Assembly (NCBI GenBank): GCA_018902385.1 | Contig: JABSSW010000061.1 | Span: 1-64,000, forward strand | Reading direction: 5' to 3' | DNA from: Physcia stellaris | Taxonomy: Eukaryota > Ascomycota > Lecanoromycetes > Caliciales > Physciaceae | DNA: 64,000 nucleotides | Shown here: positions 35,504 to 46,303 of the stretch, in pieces | Layout: each line of letters starts with the position of its first letter | Position numbering within the stretch: position 1 is the stretch's first letter | Program-made: the position numbers and the translations under genes | Notes under the pieces: generated by a model | Databases searched by the model: none | What the model saw: only the letters and a program-made list of their open reading frames with translations | What the model was told of the DNA's origin: nothing

Positions 35504-36870
35504 TTGATAATTATGATTGCGTTAGCGGGACCTTGGGTTGGTTTTGGGGGCGTTGTGTGGGACTTTTAATGGAGAGGTTTAGGCGTGGTGGGCGATTGTT
35601 GGATGGATGACGAGAGCAAATGTTAGCATGCATGTATGATTTGCTGTTTCCTGCCTACAAGCTCTTTTTGACAAGTGTATGATACAAAAGCTAGCATGTG
35701 AGAGTCCACTAGTTCTGCGAGACGATGTCGTGAAAATTCTAGAGTGCAAGATAGTAGAAGAAGCAAACAGGTCAATACGGATCGACCTTTTAGGGTCATG
35801 CAACTTGACTATCATTCAGAAGTTTCACATCAAATAGAGAATGTGAACGACTGTACGAGATCAATTTAAAGTATTTAGACCAGAGGTAATGCGTAGCCTT
35901 CCATTGTTGGTAGCAGGTCTAGTGTGGAGGAGTAGGGAAAGAGATAACAGATGGGACATCATAGAAGGAACTCACGCGTTAGATACGCTCAAGCTAAGGC
36001 TGTCTATAATCTGAACAGGCATGAGATTCTGGCATGCTTCTCACGAATACTGGATTTGATCAATCAGACGTTGCTGCTTTGTCTGATTCTGCAAGAGAAG
36101 ACTTTCGTAGGACCCGTGGCTGCCGTTGTCGTACCCTTGCAATCCTTATTTCGGTAGCTGATTCCTCTAGTTTCGGGCCCGGCAACACCGAGTGTCAACG
36201 ATAGGGATTGAAAGATGCTTGCTGTCGCTAGGGCAATGGATCATCGCCAATCTGCCGGATTAACAATGGTGAAAGGACCCTGAAGATCGAAATTTTGATT
36301 TCCAATCTTATCAGATTTGACCCTAGCCCTAAGCATTGCCCCTAATTTTTGATGAAATTTTCCGGGTAGACTTGTCGGGAATCAACAAAATAAATTTGAA
36401 TTGAAAGACTTTCGGAAAGCAAAATTTGACCAACAAATTGCTGTTTGGGTGTACTTTGAGAAAGCTTGCTAGGAGAACGTTTGGGCAGAGCCCGAAGGTG
36501 AGTGACTATTTGGCACAGGATCCCTGGAACAACGATGAAGAGGCGATGAGACTTCTGATATGTGCCGAAGTCATGAGATCAATCCACAACAGCCCAATCT
36601 GATCTAGTACATGGACCACTCCGTAGCGGAAGAAAATTGTCTTGCGCTACCCTTCAACGCTTCGGGGACCCGAGGATCTCCGTACCTGAGAATCGTCGAC
36701 GCGGGCTGCGCCAAAGATATGCAACCTCGCATGTGGCGACCGGGGATGTACGAGAGAGCCTAGGCCTTGCAGATAATAACGACCAATAATCTACTACAGA
36801 TCGGGACAACCAGTATGCCTGATTACATCACGGTAGAACAGAGAGCATAGAAATTACTGCAACGCCCCGT
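35504..36870. other. Intergenic region before the MFS gene
   Basis: Balanced composition, no convincing frame in either strand. It contains the 3' end of the 63-aa gene and presumably the promoter of the permease. Confidence 0.5.
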
Positions 36871-36886
36871 CCTCCAGAGTCGGAGG
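36871..36886. promoter_or_regulatory. Perfect inverted repeat CCTCC-N6-GGAGG upstream of the MFS gene
   Basis: CCTCCAGAGTCGGAGG is a 5+5-bp palindrome with a 6-bp spacer, 47 bp before the start codon. It contains CGG. Zn2Cys6 regulators of fungi bind such inverted CGG-like half-sites, so it may control the permease. This is inferred from sequence only. Confidence 0.35.
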
Positions 36887-36932
36887 TGTCCATAACTTCA
36901 ATATCCTAGCAGATAAAAGTAGCATTGGCGCA

Positions 36933-38663
36933 ATGGGAAAGGCGAACCATCTCGCCGCAGAGATGGGTTCTCAAGAATCAATCCATGATGCTTGGAGTAA
37001 TGAAGACGAAAAGCGAGTACTTCGCAAATGCGACTTCCACGTGTTGCCTATGCTGTATATTCTCTACATGCTCTCCTACCTTGACCGTATCAACATCGGA
37101 AACGCCCGAATCCAGGGTCTAGAGAAAGATTTAGGGATGGTCGGCAATGACTACAACATCGCCCTTCAGATCTTCTTTGTACCCTACATTCTTCTAGAAG
37201 TGCCAAGTAACCTCCTACTGAGGCGGATCGCGCCCCCGACATGGCTCAGCTTTATCATGTTTTTCTGGGGTGCGTTCTTGGCTCTTCTTTTCTGTCCTAA
37301 GATCTGATACGGCGGTGGTGATAGGAATTACCACAATGTGTCAGGGTCTGGTGACGTCCTTCGGTGGTCTCGTTGCGTGTCGGTTCTTTCTAGGCTGTTT
37401 TGAAGCAGGACTAGCTCCAGGTCTGTTTCTACTATAGGCTTTTATTACCTAGCCAGAATTACTCATTCGACCTAGCATGCGTGTATATCATTGGAATGTA
37501 CTACAAGCGTTATGAGATGCAGAAACGGAACACAGTATACAACACCGCAGGAATCGTTGCCGGCGCATTCGGTGGAGTACGATGATTGGATACCTCTTGC
37601 AGTATCAACACAATGGCTGATATGCTCCTAAGTTTCTGGCATACGCTCTAGCTAAAATGGACGGGCTTGGTGGGTACGCTGGATGGCGATGGTAAGCCTT
37701 CAAAACCCCATCTAGACTTCACTACTGACGCTAAGCGTGACCCTTAGGATTTTTATTATCGAGGGTCTTTTGACCACAGTCGTCGCGCTGGGATCAAGGT
37801 GGCTTATAGCCGATTGGCCTGAGAACGCCAAATTCTTGGACCGCAACGAAAGGGCTCTCCTCATCCACAAGTTAAGCCAAGATGATGGTACTTTCAGGAT
37901 GGACCGACTTGACAAAAAGACATTCAAGCGCATACTAGGAGACTGGAAAATCTGGAATAGGTGGGAAATATCCTGAATCATTTCCTTGGACCCCGAACAC
38001 CAGCTGAAATCTCTTTTCAGTGGCTTCATGTACCTTGGCACCTGCGTCTCAATCTACTCCGTATCGTACTACCTTCCCACCGTGCTCTCCGAGCTCGGCT
38101 ACTCGGCATCCGACGCTCAAGTTCAGACTATACCTATCTACGCCGCTGCTTTTGTAGTCGCTATTGCCACAGCCTGGATGAGTGACCGCCTGCGCCATCG
38201 GTACGGCTTTGTTATCTTAGGTGCAGCGATAAACATCATCGGCTACATTATTCTCCTGGCACAAGCCAGCGTTTCTGTCAAGGTGAGGTACTTTGCGCTT
38301 TACCTGGTCGAATGTGGCATTTGGATTGGTGCCCCAGTGGAAGTCGTATGGCTCACCAATAATCTTGGTGGCCACTACAAGCGTGCTGTCGGTTCCGCAA
38401 TGCAGGTCGGTATGGGGAATTTGTCAGGTTTTGTTGCTAGCAACATTTTCATCAGTAAGCAGGCCCCGAGGTATCCAGTCGGCTACGGGGTTGCACTGGC
38501 GATGACTGTGCTTGCTGGTGTGGCTGCTACGGTCTTGTATTTCGGCTTAAAGAGGGAGAATACGCGAAGGGCTTGCGGAGAAAGAGATCACCGCTTGCAA
38601 ATGAGTAAGGAAGAGCTGGGCAACATCGGGGATGATCATCCTGACTTTCGCTTTGTGGTGTAA
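36933..38663 (+). CDS. MFS permease, Dal5/TNA1-like anion:cation symporter family (6 exons, 482 aa)
   Basis: Exons by hand: 36933-37269, 37325-37420, 37476-37576, 37633-37691, 37748-37960, 38021-38663. All introns are 55-60 bp with GT...AG ends, and the spliced frame is open throughout (1,449 nt). Family marks in order: KCDFHVLPMLYILYMLSYLD, RINIGNAR, the loop end ACRFFLGCFEAGLAP, YYKRYEMQKR, GWRWIFIIEGL, LSDRLRHR-like MSDRLRHRYG, NNLGGHYKRAVGSAM, and the C-terminal GDDHPDFRF. These fit fungal transporters for allantoate, nicotinate, vitamins or similar organic acids. Twelve membrane helices in the plasma membrane are expected. The substrate cannot be told from sequence. The weakest splice sites are GTCTGT (intron 2) and the AAG acceptor of intron 3. 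A 5+5-bp inverted repeat lies just upstream. Confidence 0.85.
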
Positions 38664-40017
38664 ATAGACGCTGACTGATCTTAGAGATGTCCGTCGTTCC
38701 CTTGTACCAAATCCTGCTGTTGTTTAGCAACTTCCTACCCTTCGATCTTTTTCCACCCATCCGCCGTCTCGTGTCTTTTTCTCTTCGTGTCCTAGCCTAC
38801 TCCCATCATCATCAGATTTTTTGTTGTTGATCCAGTATTCTCTCAAGGCTTTAACCTACCTCTCCACCTCGGCGACTCTTTGTCGCAAGAGGCACACGAC
38901 CACAAGTACTGTCAGCGATGCGCAGCTCTTGGCACACTAGATGGAAGTGAATTATCTGATTGCTAAGCCAAGTGTAGTGAAATATTAGGACACATATGGT
39001 ACATAGCATCACTGGATATGTCCTAGTGTGCTCGCTTCGTACGGAGCGTTCTGAATACGCAGTGGGGCAGGATGCCAGTTTGGTAAGTTCTTATCTTCGA
39101 GGTCAGTCGCCGCCCCTTTTCTCCGTGTAACTTACTGTGGAATAATCTCTAATTGGACGGAGCAGCAAACATTGAAGTATTGAGGCTCGGTTACCAAAAG
39201 GGACTATTTGATCACGTGAACTCCAGGGAGCAACAATCAACTTTATCAAATCAGCATCTTTCAGACGGACACAGAGATCAAATTTACACCCAGCCATTAT
39301 TGAAAAGAAAGTATTGAATTTGTCTGATACTCATCCGGATGAACTAAGGCAGTATAAAGCTCTATGTCTGTAGCTCGAATTGAATCATACCAATATCAAC
39401 TTTAGCAAAGTCCTTAGCTTAATACCGTTCTACGCAAAGACTTCCACGACTGCCTTTGATCCTCCTCTCGTCAACTAACCCACATTGCTCGGAGCTGGGA
39501 CAGTGCGACCCCTGAATCGCACATACACTCAGCGCTTCATTCTCCTACACTTGACGTACCCAAAGATACACAATCCCAAGACCACAGAGATAGCAAGAGC
39601 TAACAGTATGAGAAAAAAGGGCAAGTTGACACATCCTGATCCGGTCATCAAGGTTTGCTTCATGGAGCAATGCTTGGTAATTTCTTTCATTTCGTTGTTG
39701 GTTTGTTTGATGCAGATTGATTCGACAGCCGTCCAGCTCTTATTTTTCTCCCTCCATCAAAGAGTATTGAGCTTTTCAGTGTTTCCTGGTCAGTTGAACA
39801 ATGACATTGTATCTCATCACAAAGGAGACATTACTTCCTTTGTCAAAGGACCACGATATAACTAAAAGACTGCACTACTTACTCTTTCTTTTACCATATT
39901 TCCTTCCGAGCATCCCCCGGGTGGGATACGAAAAATCTCAATCACGATCCAGCATTAATAATATCGAAACAAAAAACCCCCACAGAGCTAGGCTCAAGAC
40001 TCAAAGCTCAAACCGCA
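38664..40017. other. Intergenic region with a TATAAA at 39,353
   Basis: TATAAA at 39,353-39,358 is followed by a CT-rich stretch (39,440-39,480) like a transcript leader. The frame 39485-39865 shows no family resemblance and has a poor start, so it is not called. The last 100 bp (39,920-40,017) look like the leader of the gene at 40,018. Confidence 0.4.
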
Positions 40018-41037
40018 ATGGCACCGCACATCGAACCCAGCTGCGCTTCAGGTGACCACAGTTGCATGGAAGCCGGTACTTTCATTGGTGTAATCTTTAC
40101 TGCAACAGTAATCTCGGTTGCTGCATTTGTCTTGGTCACGTTGTGGAGAAAACGACACCAGAAACAGCAAGCCATGGACCGAGATATTGGCAACGAGCAA
40201 GCATGGTTCGTCTCGAACTATGGAGCACATCAAATGCAGAATTTACCTCCACACCGTAGCGGTAACCCTTCCAATGCGCCTCAAGAGGCTAAACGCGAGC
40301 CAAAATCCGTGTCAGACCTCTGGCGGCAGCGAGGTTTCGAGATGCCAGGCGCTGCAACCAGGGCTCCGGCTCCACCGACAATCCCAGAAGAGGCAGATAT
40401 CGGGATGCAATCAGCCGACCACACACCCGTGCAGCGCCCGGGGGAAAAGGCTTCTAAGACCCCAATTGCAGACACCTACATGTCGCCTGGGGCAACGTTT
40501 GCTGCTCCACGAAAGCTGACTTCAAGACCATTGTACTCTGTTCCCATGCCAAGCCCTTACATCGACCAGCGAAAGCCGCCCGCGCCTAGAAGCTCAGTGA
40601 AGAGCCCTTCCGGTACGCCGATCGCTGACGCCTATACCTCCCCAAGGTTGTCATTTGCTGCATCAAGGGCTAGTTCATACAGCAAGCAAGGACGCAACCC
40701 GATGCCCAGCTTAAGTGTCGACACGCAGCGAGCCAGACAGCCGACCGTGGATTACGCCGTTGGTGGCGATCTGGGGGCTAGACCACCCAATCCAAGGCAG
40801 ACATCGTCGGTCCAAGGTCGGAGGTCGAAGTTCCAGGAGCACCTTGAGTCGCCAACTGCCCCAGCCGCAGGAGTGGCTGCTCCCGAGGTATTTGAAGACA
40901 TAGAACTCTCGCCGCCACCGCGCAAGAGCACGCAGTCGGCCTTCGGATCGCCGTCGCGACGGAGTATCTCATCCATTTTCTCAGGGGGGCTTCCGACCAG
41001 TTGGGGAAGGCCTGTCAAAGGCAGAGCTGCCGAGTAG
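40018..41037 (+). CDS. Single-pass membrane protein with long Ser/Pro-rich tail (339 aa)
   Basis: Start context CCGCAATGGC is good and the frame is a single exon. Residues 1-20 are short and carry two Cys; 21-42 (TFIGVIFTATVISVAAFVLVTL) is the only membrane helix; RKRHQK follows, so the tail should be cytosolic. The remaining 300 residues are rich in Ser, Pro, Arg and Ala and likely disordered. An internal repeat is visible: TPIADTYMSPGATFAAPR at about 148-165 and TPIADAYTSPRLSFAASR at 200-217. Near the end, RRSISSIFSGGLPTSWGR may be a short helix. No enzyme motif. Such proteins are common orphan genes in Pezizomycotina. Confidence 0.7.
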   Translation: MAPHIEPSCASGDHSCMEAGTFIGVIFTATVISVAAFVLVTLWRKRHQKQQAMDRDIGNEQAWFVSNYGAHQMQNLPPHRSGNPSNAPQEAKREPKSVSDLWRQRGFEMPGAATRAPAPPTIPEEADIGMQSADHTPVQRPGEKASKTPIADTYMSPGATFAAPRKLTSRPLYSVPMPSPYIDQRKPPAPRSSVKSPSGTPIADAYTSPRLSFAASRASSYSKQGRNPMPSLSVDTQRARQPTVDYAVGGDLGARPPNPRQTSSVQGRRSKFQEHLESPTAPAAGVAAPEVFEDIELSPPPRKSTQSAFGSPSRRSISSIFSGGLPTSWGRPVKGRAAE

Positions 41038-43958
41038 TGTTGTAATTTTAAATCGTGGTCGTAGTTGGGTAGAACACGTGCGGAAGTGGTAGCTTGGGTG
41101 GCGGCCTGTTTTATTAAGGGGTTTTCAGTTAGAGATAGAGGGACTATTAATGTATAATACTGCGGATCAGTAAACCAGTGATATAATCAGACCTGAATTC
41201 AGTGACGTGAAATATAGTAGCAAATATCCATTTGAATTTATAGTATCGTGTCTAAGTGAGTAAAGCGACAGAGAGTAAGGGATCCATGACCGCAGATACT
41301 CGCAATAACACTAGTGTCCTCGGGTCCTCCACACGTTTGTGGTCCTGGAATCTTTTGTTATCATGTGTTTAGCCGCCAGTACAGGTTGTTCCTGGATCTC
41401 CAACGTATTCATATGATGCTATCGACTAAAAACGGCGTGGCTCGCAAGTGTCGCGATCTCAATCGCCCAACACTAATGGATCCGACCAATTGACCCCAAG
41501 GACCCGAATACGGCATTCTGTAAGCATTGTCAGTGGTCAAGATTGAAGACCTTGTCGAGATGATATGATCCTTCGAAGTCGCGAGTGTGTGTCAGGAGGC
41601 GGCACAGTCACGCCGTCTAAGTTTCTGAGCGCTCTTGTACGTGCGCTTGAAGGCAAGACGAAGGAACGATGCGCAGTAAGCGTCTATTTTGCAAGTGTGC
41701 GGCATCTAGGTTTGTGCTAGAATCCCCAAACATTTAAGACCATGCGTGCCAGTCGCCCAGAGTTCTTCGAGGCTTAGCCTTCGCAACGGGCCTTCAACCC
41801 ATTATTCTCTTTTGTCTCTTTCCAAGTGAAGGAATTTTTGACTGAAGTTACTGATTTTCTTAACTTCAAAACGACCTCTGTAAAGTTGAACTGCTGAATT
41901 GGTTTGTTCTCGACACTCCAAATTTCTCCAATCACTGCCGCAGGGTCGAGTCCGGCTTCGAAAACCATGGTAAATCTTTTCTTAAATGAACTTGAAAGCG
42001 CAAAATCTCCGCGCCATGGATGGGATGCACAACTTTCTTTTTGGGTGCATTGGCTGACATAACCCATGCAGAGAGGAATTATACCCTTAATCCTCATAGT
42101 CCTGCAATCCATATACGATCTGCTGCTGGAGACGATATCAGCAATCTCATCAATGCATCATTCAGACCTTGTTCTCCCATCTATCGTGGTGATATTCGGT
42201 ATCGGGATTACTATTTTCTTTATAAAACTCAATCGGATCTGATGTTACTCCAGGCGCTTGCAAATGCAAAGTTTAGTGAGCCTCTTCTTGACGCCAAAAA
42301 GAGCATGAGCTAATGACCAAAGGGAGTGTCTCCGTACCACTCTCTCCTTGGCCACATGAAGCTGTTGATCAGTCTGGTCACTAAGCTCCCCAAGGATGCA
42401 CACCGGCACTACCTTCCAGACCAGATACGGCGACGGTATCCCGACAGAGGACCTGTCTACTACCTCTATGCCTGACCGCTTGCTCAACCGATTCTAGTGG
42501 TAACATCGCCTTCAATAATCTCTCTATTTAGCCAGGCAGAAAATCTTCTCTCAAAGCACCCTGGGAAGCGAGAATTCAACGCATCTTCATTTTCGTCGTT
42601 CCCTCTCGTGCAAACGCCTTTGGTAGGAATTTCGGCCATTTCCTTCATCTCCTTACGAGGTTCGTTTTCACCTCCGTAAGAGGTTCTGTTTGTTTCACAA
42701 CTCAGCCGCAGAAATATAAGGAAAGTAGTTAGCTCTGGAAGCTGTCCGCTGAACCATCTGCGCTCGGTGGGAGGCCTACCGGCCAGCCGAGCCCCAAAAC
42801 ACCAGGAGTGCCTGTGCTATTTCCAATATACCAAAATTGCTTTCCCTAATACCCATCTACATGTTAGCTGGGCCCTACTAACGCCCAAGGACTGCCCTAG
42901 CCGTCATCTGGCGGCCTCAAAGCGCCAACAAACTCCCACTATCCAGGCAACAGCTACAGAGATTGGAAAGAGAATGAAACTTCAACCTCCGAAGCTTGCG
43001 AAGCACGACAAGTCTGTCTTTTCATCTCCTACCGGCCCCATATGATTCGCCACCAGTTTCTGGAAAGTTTCGAAAATTTCTTACTCGTCCCGTCATATTC
43101 CCAGTGCCGATTTGCCGATGGGCCACCTACTTCGAAACTTAGGCCGCAGCCGAAGCTTCCAGTCACTTTACTCAAGTGAGGCTGGGCTGAAGGGTTTTGG
43201 ATATAGCTATGGAGAAAGGACGCAGCATTGACGCTCTGGGATAACTCTTGTGACCAACACCATAGAGTTCAAATCGGAGGCTTTAGGCTGGGGTATTTGG
43301 GAGCTTGAAGGAGCTGTAAATGGCGCCTCTGGCATGCACGATGCTCTCTCTCCGGTCTTTGTCAGTAGGCCTCATATATATACTTTTCTTAGGTTGCAGA
43401 ATGGCCACAAAAAGCTGCGTAGACCTGCTAATCTCAGTAAGTAGGGTCTCCATCACCTGACTTCGAATAATAATACTTCACGCAAAGAGTTACCTTCTGT
43501 GGTAGAGGAATGCGCACTATCAGATGCCGTGGACTAGCACTATCCTAGGATACCACATCACGTATGTAGATATCGCCAAAGGCAATTTGAGACTCTACAA
43601 GATGCCACACCTCCATCCTGCGTGCAATCCAATTTGTAAATGACACAAGGGTATCTTGGGTGAGATCAACCGGTATCACCACATCTTGGTTCTCTATCTT
43701 ATTCTCTCCTCCTAATCTCAATTACCAATCAATAGCACGGCAGTTCAATTAGATAAGTCCAGTAATTGCTAGTATCCATGGTGCAGAGTACTGCGGAGCG
43801 TGTCTATAGCAATCTGCGCCATCTGCTCGGGATCTAGGTCAGACACGTATTCTTCTGTCTCCGGCTTCTTCTCCGGTGGCACCTCGTATTCGATACGTTC
43901 GCGTTCATTGCATTCGTTTCATTGCATTCGAATTGCAAAAATTCGAGTTCAATGCTTT
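41038..43958. other. Long intergenic region without a convincing gene
   Basis: Only short frames occur. 42020-42313 begins in good context and reads AIHIRSAAGDDISNLINASF, faintly like the N-terminus of a GNAT acetyltransferase, but the catalytic region is missing; it may be a relic. 42767-43045 and 43250-43444 have nothing recognisable. The composition is normal, so this is not mutated transposon DNA. Confidence 0.4.
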
Positions 43959-45565
43959 TTAATCCCCTCGTGCCAGTATGTCCAAAACCTCCATATCAGT
44001 CATCAAGAGACTCTTATTCAAAACATCAATCGAAACTAGGTTGCTCCTGACAGGCTGAGTGCGATCCATACGACTCGTACGACTCGAAACCCCGACACCC
44101 TGTATTCTGATACGTTTGAACAGATTAAAGTGTTGCGTATCGTCGTCTGCATCATGTCCCTGCCTTATCGTAAGGCCCTTAGGCTTGGCGTGTCGTTGCG
44201 CAGGGCGCTTACGCTTTTTGCTGGCAGGAGCGAACCATACATCGCACCCTGCGCTAAAGAATCGTTAGCTGCTTTACCCTTGCCAAAAGTCGTACGATGA
44301 GGTGTCTCGAGAGGGAAGAGTGCACGAGTTCAGTACTCGAATAAAATCAGATTTCTGGTGCACATACCATATCTTTGCACCAAATGCGATCTCCTTGAAG
44401 GTTTGTGAAGAACAAGAAGGACATTGATCACTCTCATTGGAAGGTTTTTCGACCACTATTGCCATGGTGATGGACATTCCGGGCAGTAAGGTAGCATCAT
44501 TAGCAACTGTAAGCACCTGTCTCGAATCTTTCGCATTTGCGATCTCATATGCCTCGGCCAGGACTTCTGCTTTTCCCGGACCATGCTTGAATCTGGCTTT
44601 GATCTCGGTATCGAGCGCTTCGATGCTGCATTCTGATGGGAATGGGAAGACACGTCCCAGGACATCTTCAACCCTGGCTGGCTCTTGGAAATATGTGAAG
44701 CGAGTATCAAGCGGCCGAGCATTTGCGCGTAGTTCGAGGACGATGGTGTAAATCTGTTGCGTAGACACGCTTGAAGCGACTCAGCATTTATGTAACAGTA
44801 AAGGTGTCATTGGCCGAACTTCGGGAATGGCTACAGGCAGGAAGTGCATGGAGTAACGTACCAAACTCTAGCCACGACTTCACTCAATGACCGCAATGGG
44901 GCGGCAACTTCTCCACTGATCATCCGGAAAAGTTTGATTAGGACCGATTTGTTCTCCTGGATTGCGAGAGACTGGGCATCGACATCGCCGCGGATGCTTT
45001 TAAGCTCAATTGATGAGCGCTCCATATAACCTTCCATCGCCGCTCGAGTCTCAGCCGCTTTGCTTGACGCGACCTCCAATGTCTCCAGTCCCTTGGTGGC
45101 TAACATCATATTGATAGTCCCAACATGTACATTGAGGTAATCTCGTAATCTGTTGGCCTCCTCCTTCATACCGAAAGCCCAGCGAAGTCTGTGTCCTACG
45201 CTTTGGGGCGATCCACTACTCTTTCCAAGACCCAGGGTCTTCTCGTATTTTCCGATCTTGGCAAGGAAGGATTCTAGGGGATAGCGACACGTAAGAGCGG
45301 CACACTTGATCTCGTCCACGGCAATGCTTCTATCAGGTGGTCCACCGAGCTTGTCGATATGGTGAAGGGCTCTATCTAGACTACTCAAGGATTAGCAAGA
45401 TTCTGTGTGCGACGTTTCGCTTATGTGGTGTTCAGAGGAAGCATACCTCTCAAGCTCCCTGACTAGCTCCTGGTATTCTGGTCTGGCATTGCGAAGGGTG
45501 TCGGTGATGCTGTACACGAGTTTTCCAACAACCACCAGATCGCTGGCGGAGAACCCAAATGACAT
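43959..45565 (-). CDS. Protein with fungal N-terminal helical domain, ubiquitin-like domain and zinc-ribbon-like Cys pairs (4 exons, 445 aa)
   Basis: Exons on the minus strand by hand: 45565-45447, 45383-44862, 44769-44368, 44253-43959; the joined frame is open (1,338 nt). Introns are 63, 92 and 114 bp; the last has a perfect GTATGT donor, a GCTAAC branch and a TTTAG acceptor. The start MSFGFSASDLVVVGKLVYSI is the N-terminal helix known from many fungal NLR-type and ubiquitin-like-domain proteins. Helical repeats to about residue 210 follow, then a ubiquitin-like domain (residues 220-320: QIYTIVLELRAN, EDVLGRVFPFPSE, LLPGMSITMAIVV). CPSC at 330-333 and CAGC at 348-351 could bind zinc, and SKKRKRP near 360 looks like a nuclear signal. 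Role unknown; scaffold or signalling is likely. Acceptor of intron 2 is the least certain. Confidence 0.7.
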
Positions 45566-46303
45566 CTTGCCAAAATCCCGATATGTAAGAACGCTCGCTT
45601 TAAGAAAGGCCCGCGTTGCGAATCCTAACACGAGCCTGGATTATCGAGAATAATTCCGTGTGGGTCAGACAAGTGAGAGAAATTGCTCCATCCAGGCAAA
45701 GCCCGCAAGGCTGCGAGGGTACTTGTCATGCAGCATGCATAGCCACTCTATGGCAGGGCCCAATCCCGAGCCATATCCCATGATCACCTCAGATCTCTCC
45801 TTCTTTCCTGCTGCATGGCCGAAGGATTATAACACAAACTCGTGTAGTGTCTATGACGGTCTTTTTGGGTACCAGGTTGAGAGAAAGTAGCGGGCACCAT
45901 CTCGGCAGACACCAAGTCGTGAAAATTGACGCGAGCTAGTACATAAGACTTTGTACATGTATTATTGGAGGCAGATTCAGTGCGTCTAGAGGTGAGCAGA
46001 CCAGTCGTGGGTTGGAAGGCTCATTTGCAAGCCACAAGCGCCACAAAACGTGGCGGCCGGCTCAACGTTATGCCGAGCCTGCCCTAGTCGCCAACTATTC
46101 CCTTTAACTCTCTCTCGAAATTTCATGAGAATACATATGGTAAACCTAGATATCAAACATTTTGTTACCGATAGACAGTGCTCGGCGATGATGTTCCATT
46201 ACCAATGGTTCGAGGATCAGGCAAACTATGTGCTAGATGCTGATTGACCAGCAGTCGAGCACCATCTATAAAAGTCTATAAACGAAATCTAATCTAATGA
46301 CAT
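45566..46303. other. Intergenic region between two minus-strand genes
   Basis: No supported frame. It should hold the promoter of the ubiquitin-like-domain gene and the terminator of the secreted CBM1-type gene (polyadenylation-like AT-rich stretch near 46,280). Confidence 0.4.

Noticed and set aside
39485-39865. 126-codon frame after a TATAAA
   Set aside because: No family resemblance and no good start; kept only as part of the intergenic note.
42020-42313. GNAT acetyltransferase
   Set aside because: Only the first strand and helix look similar; no acetyl-CoA binding motif follows in any frame.
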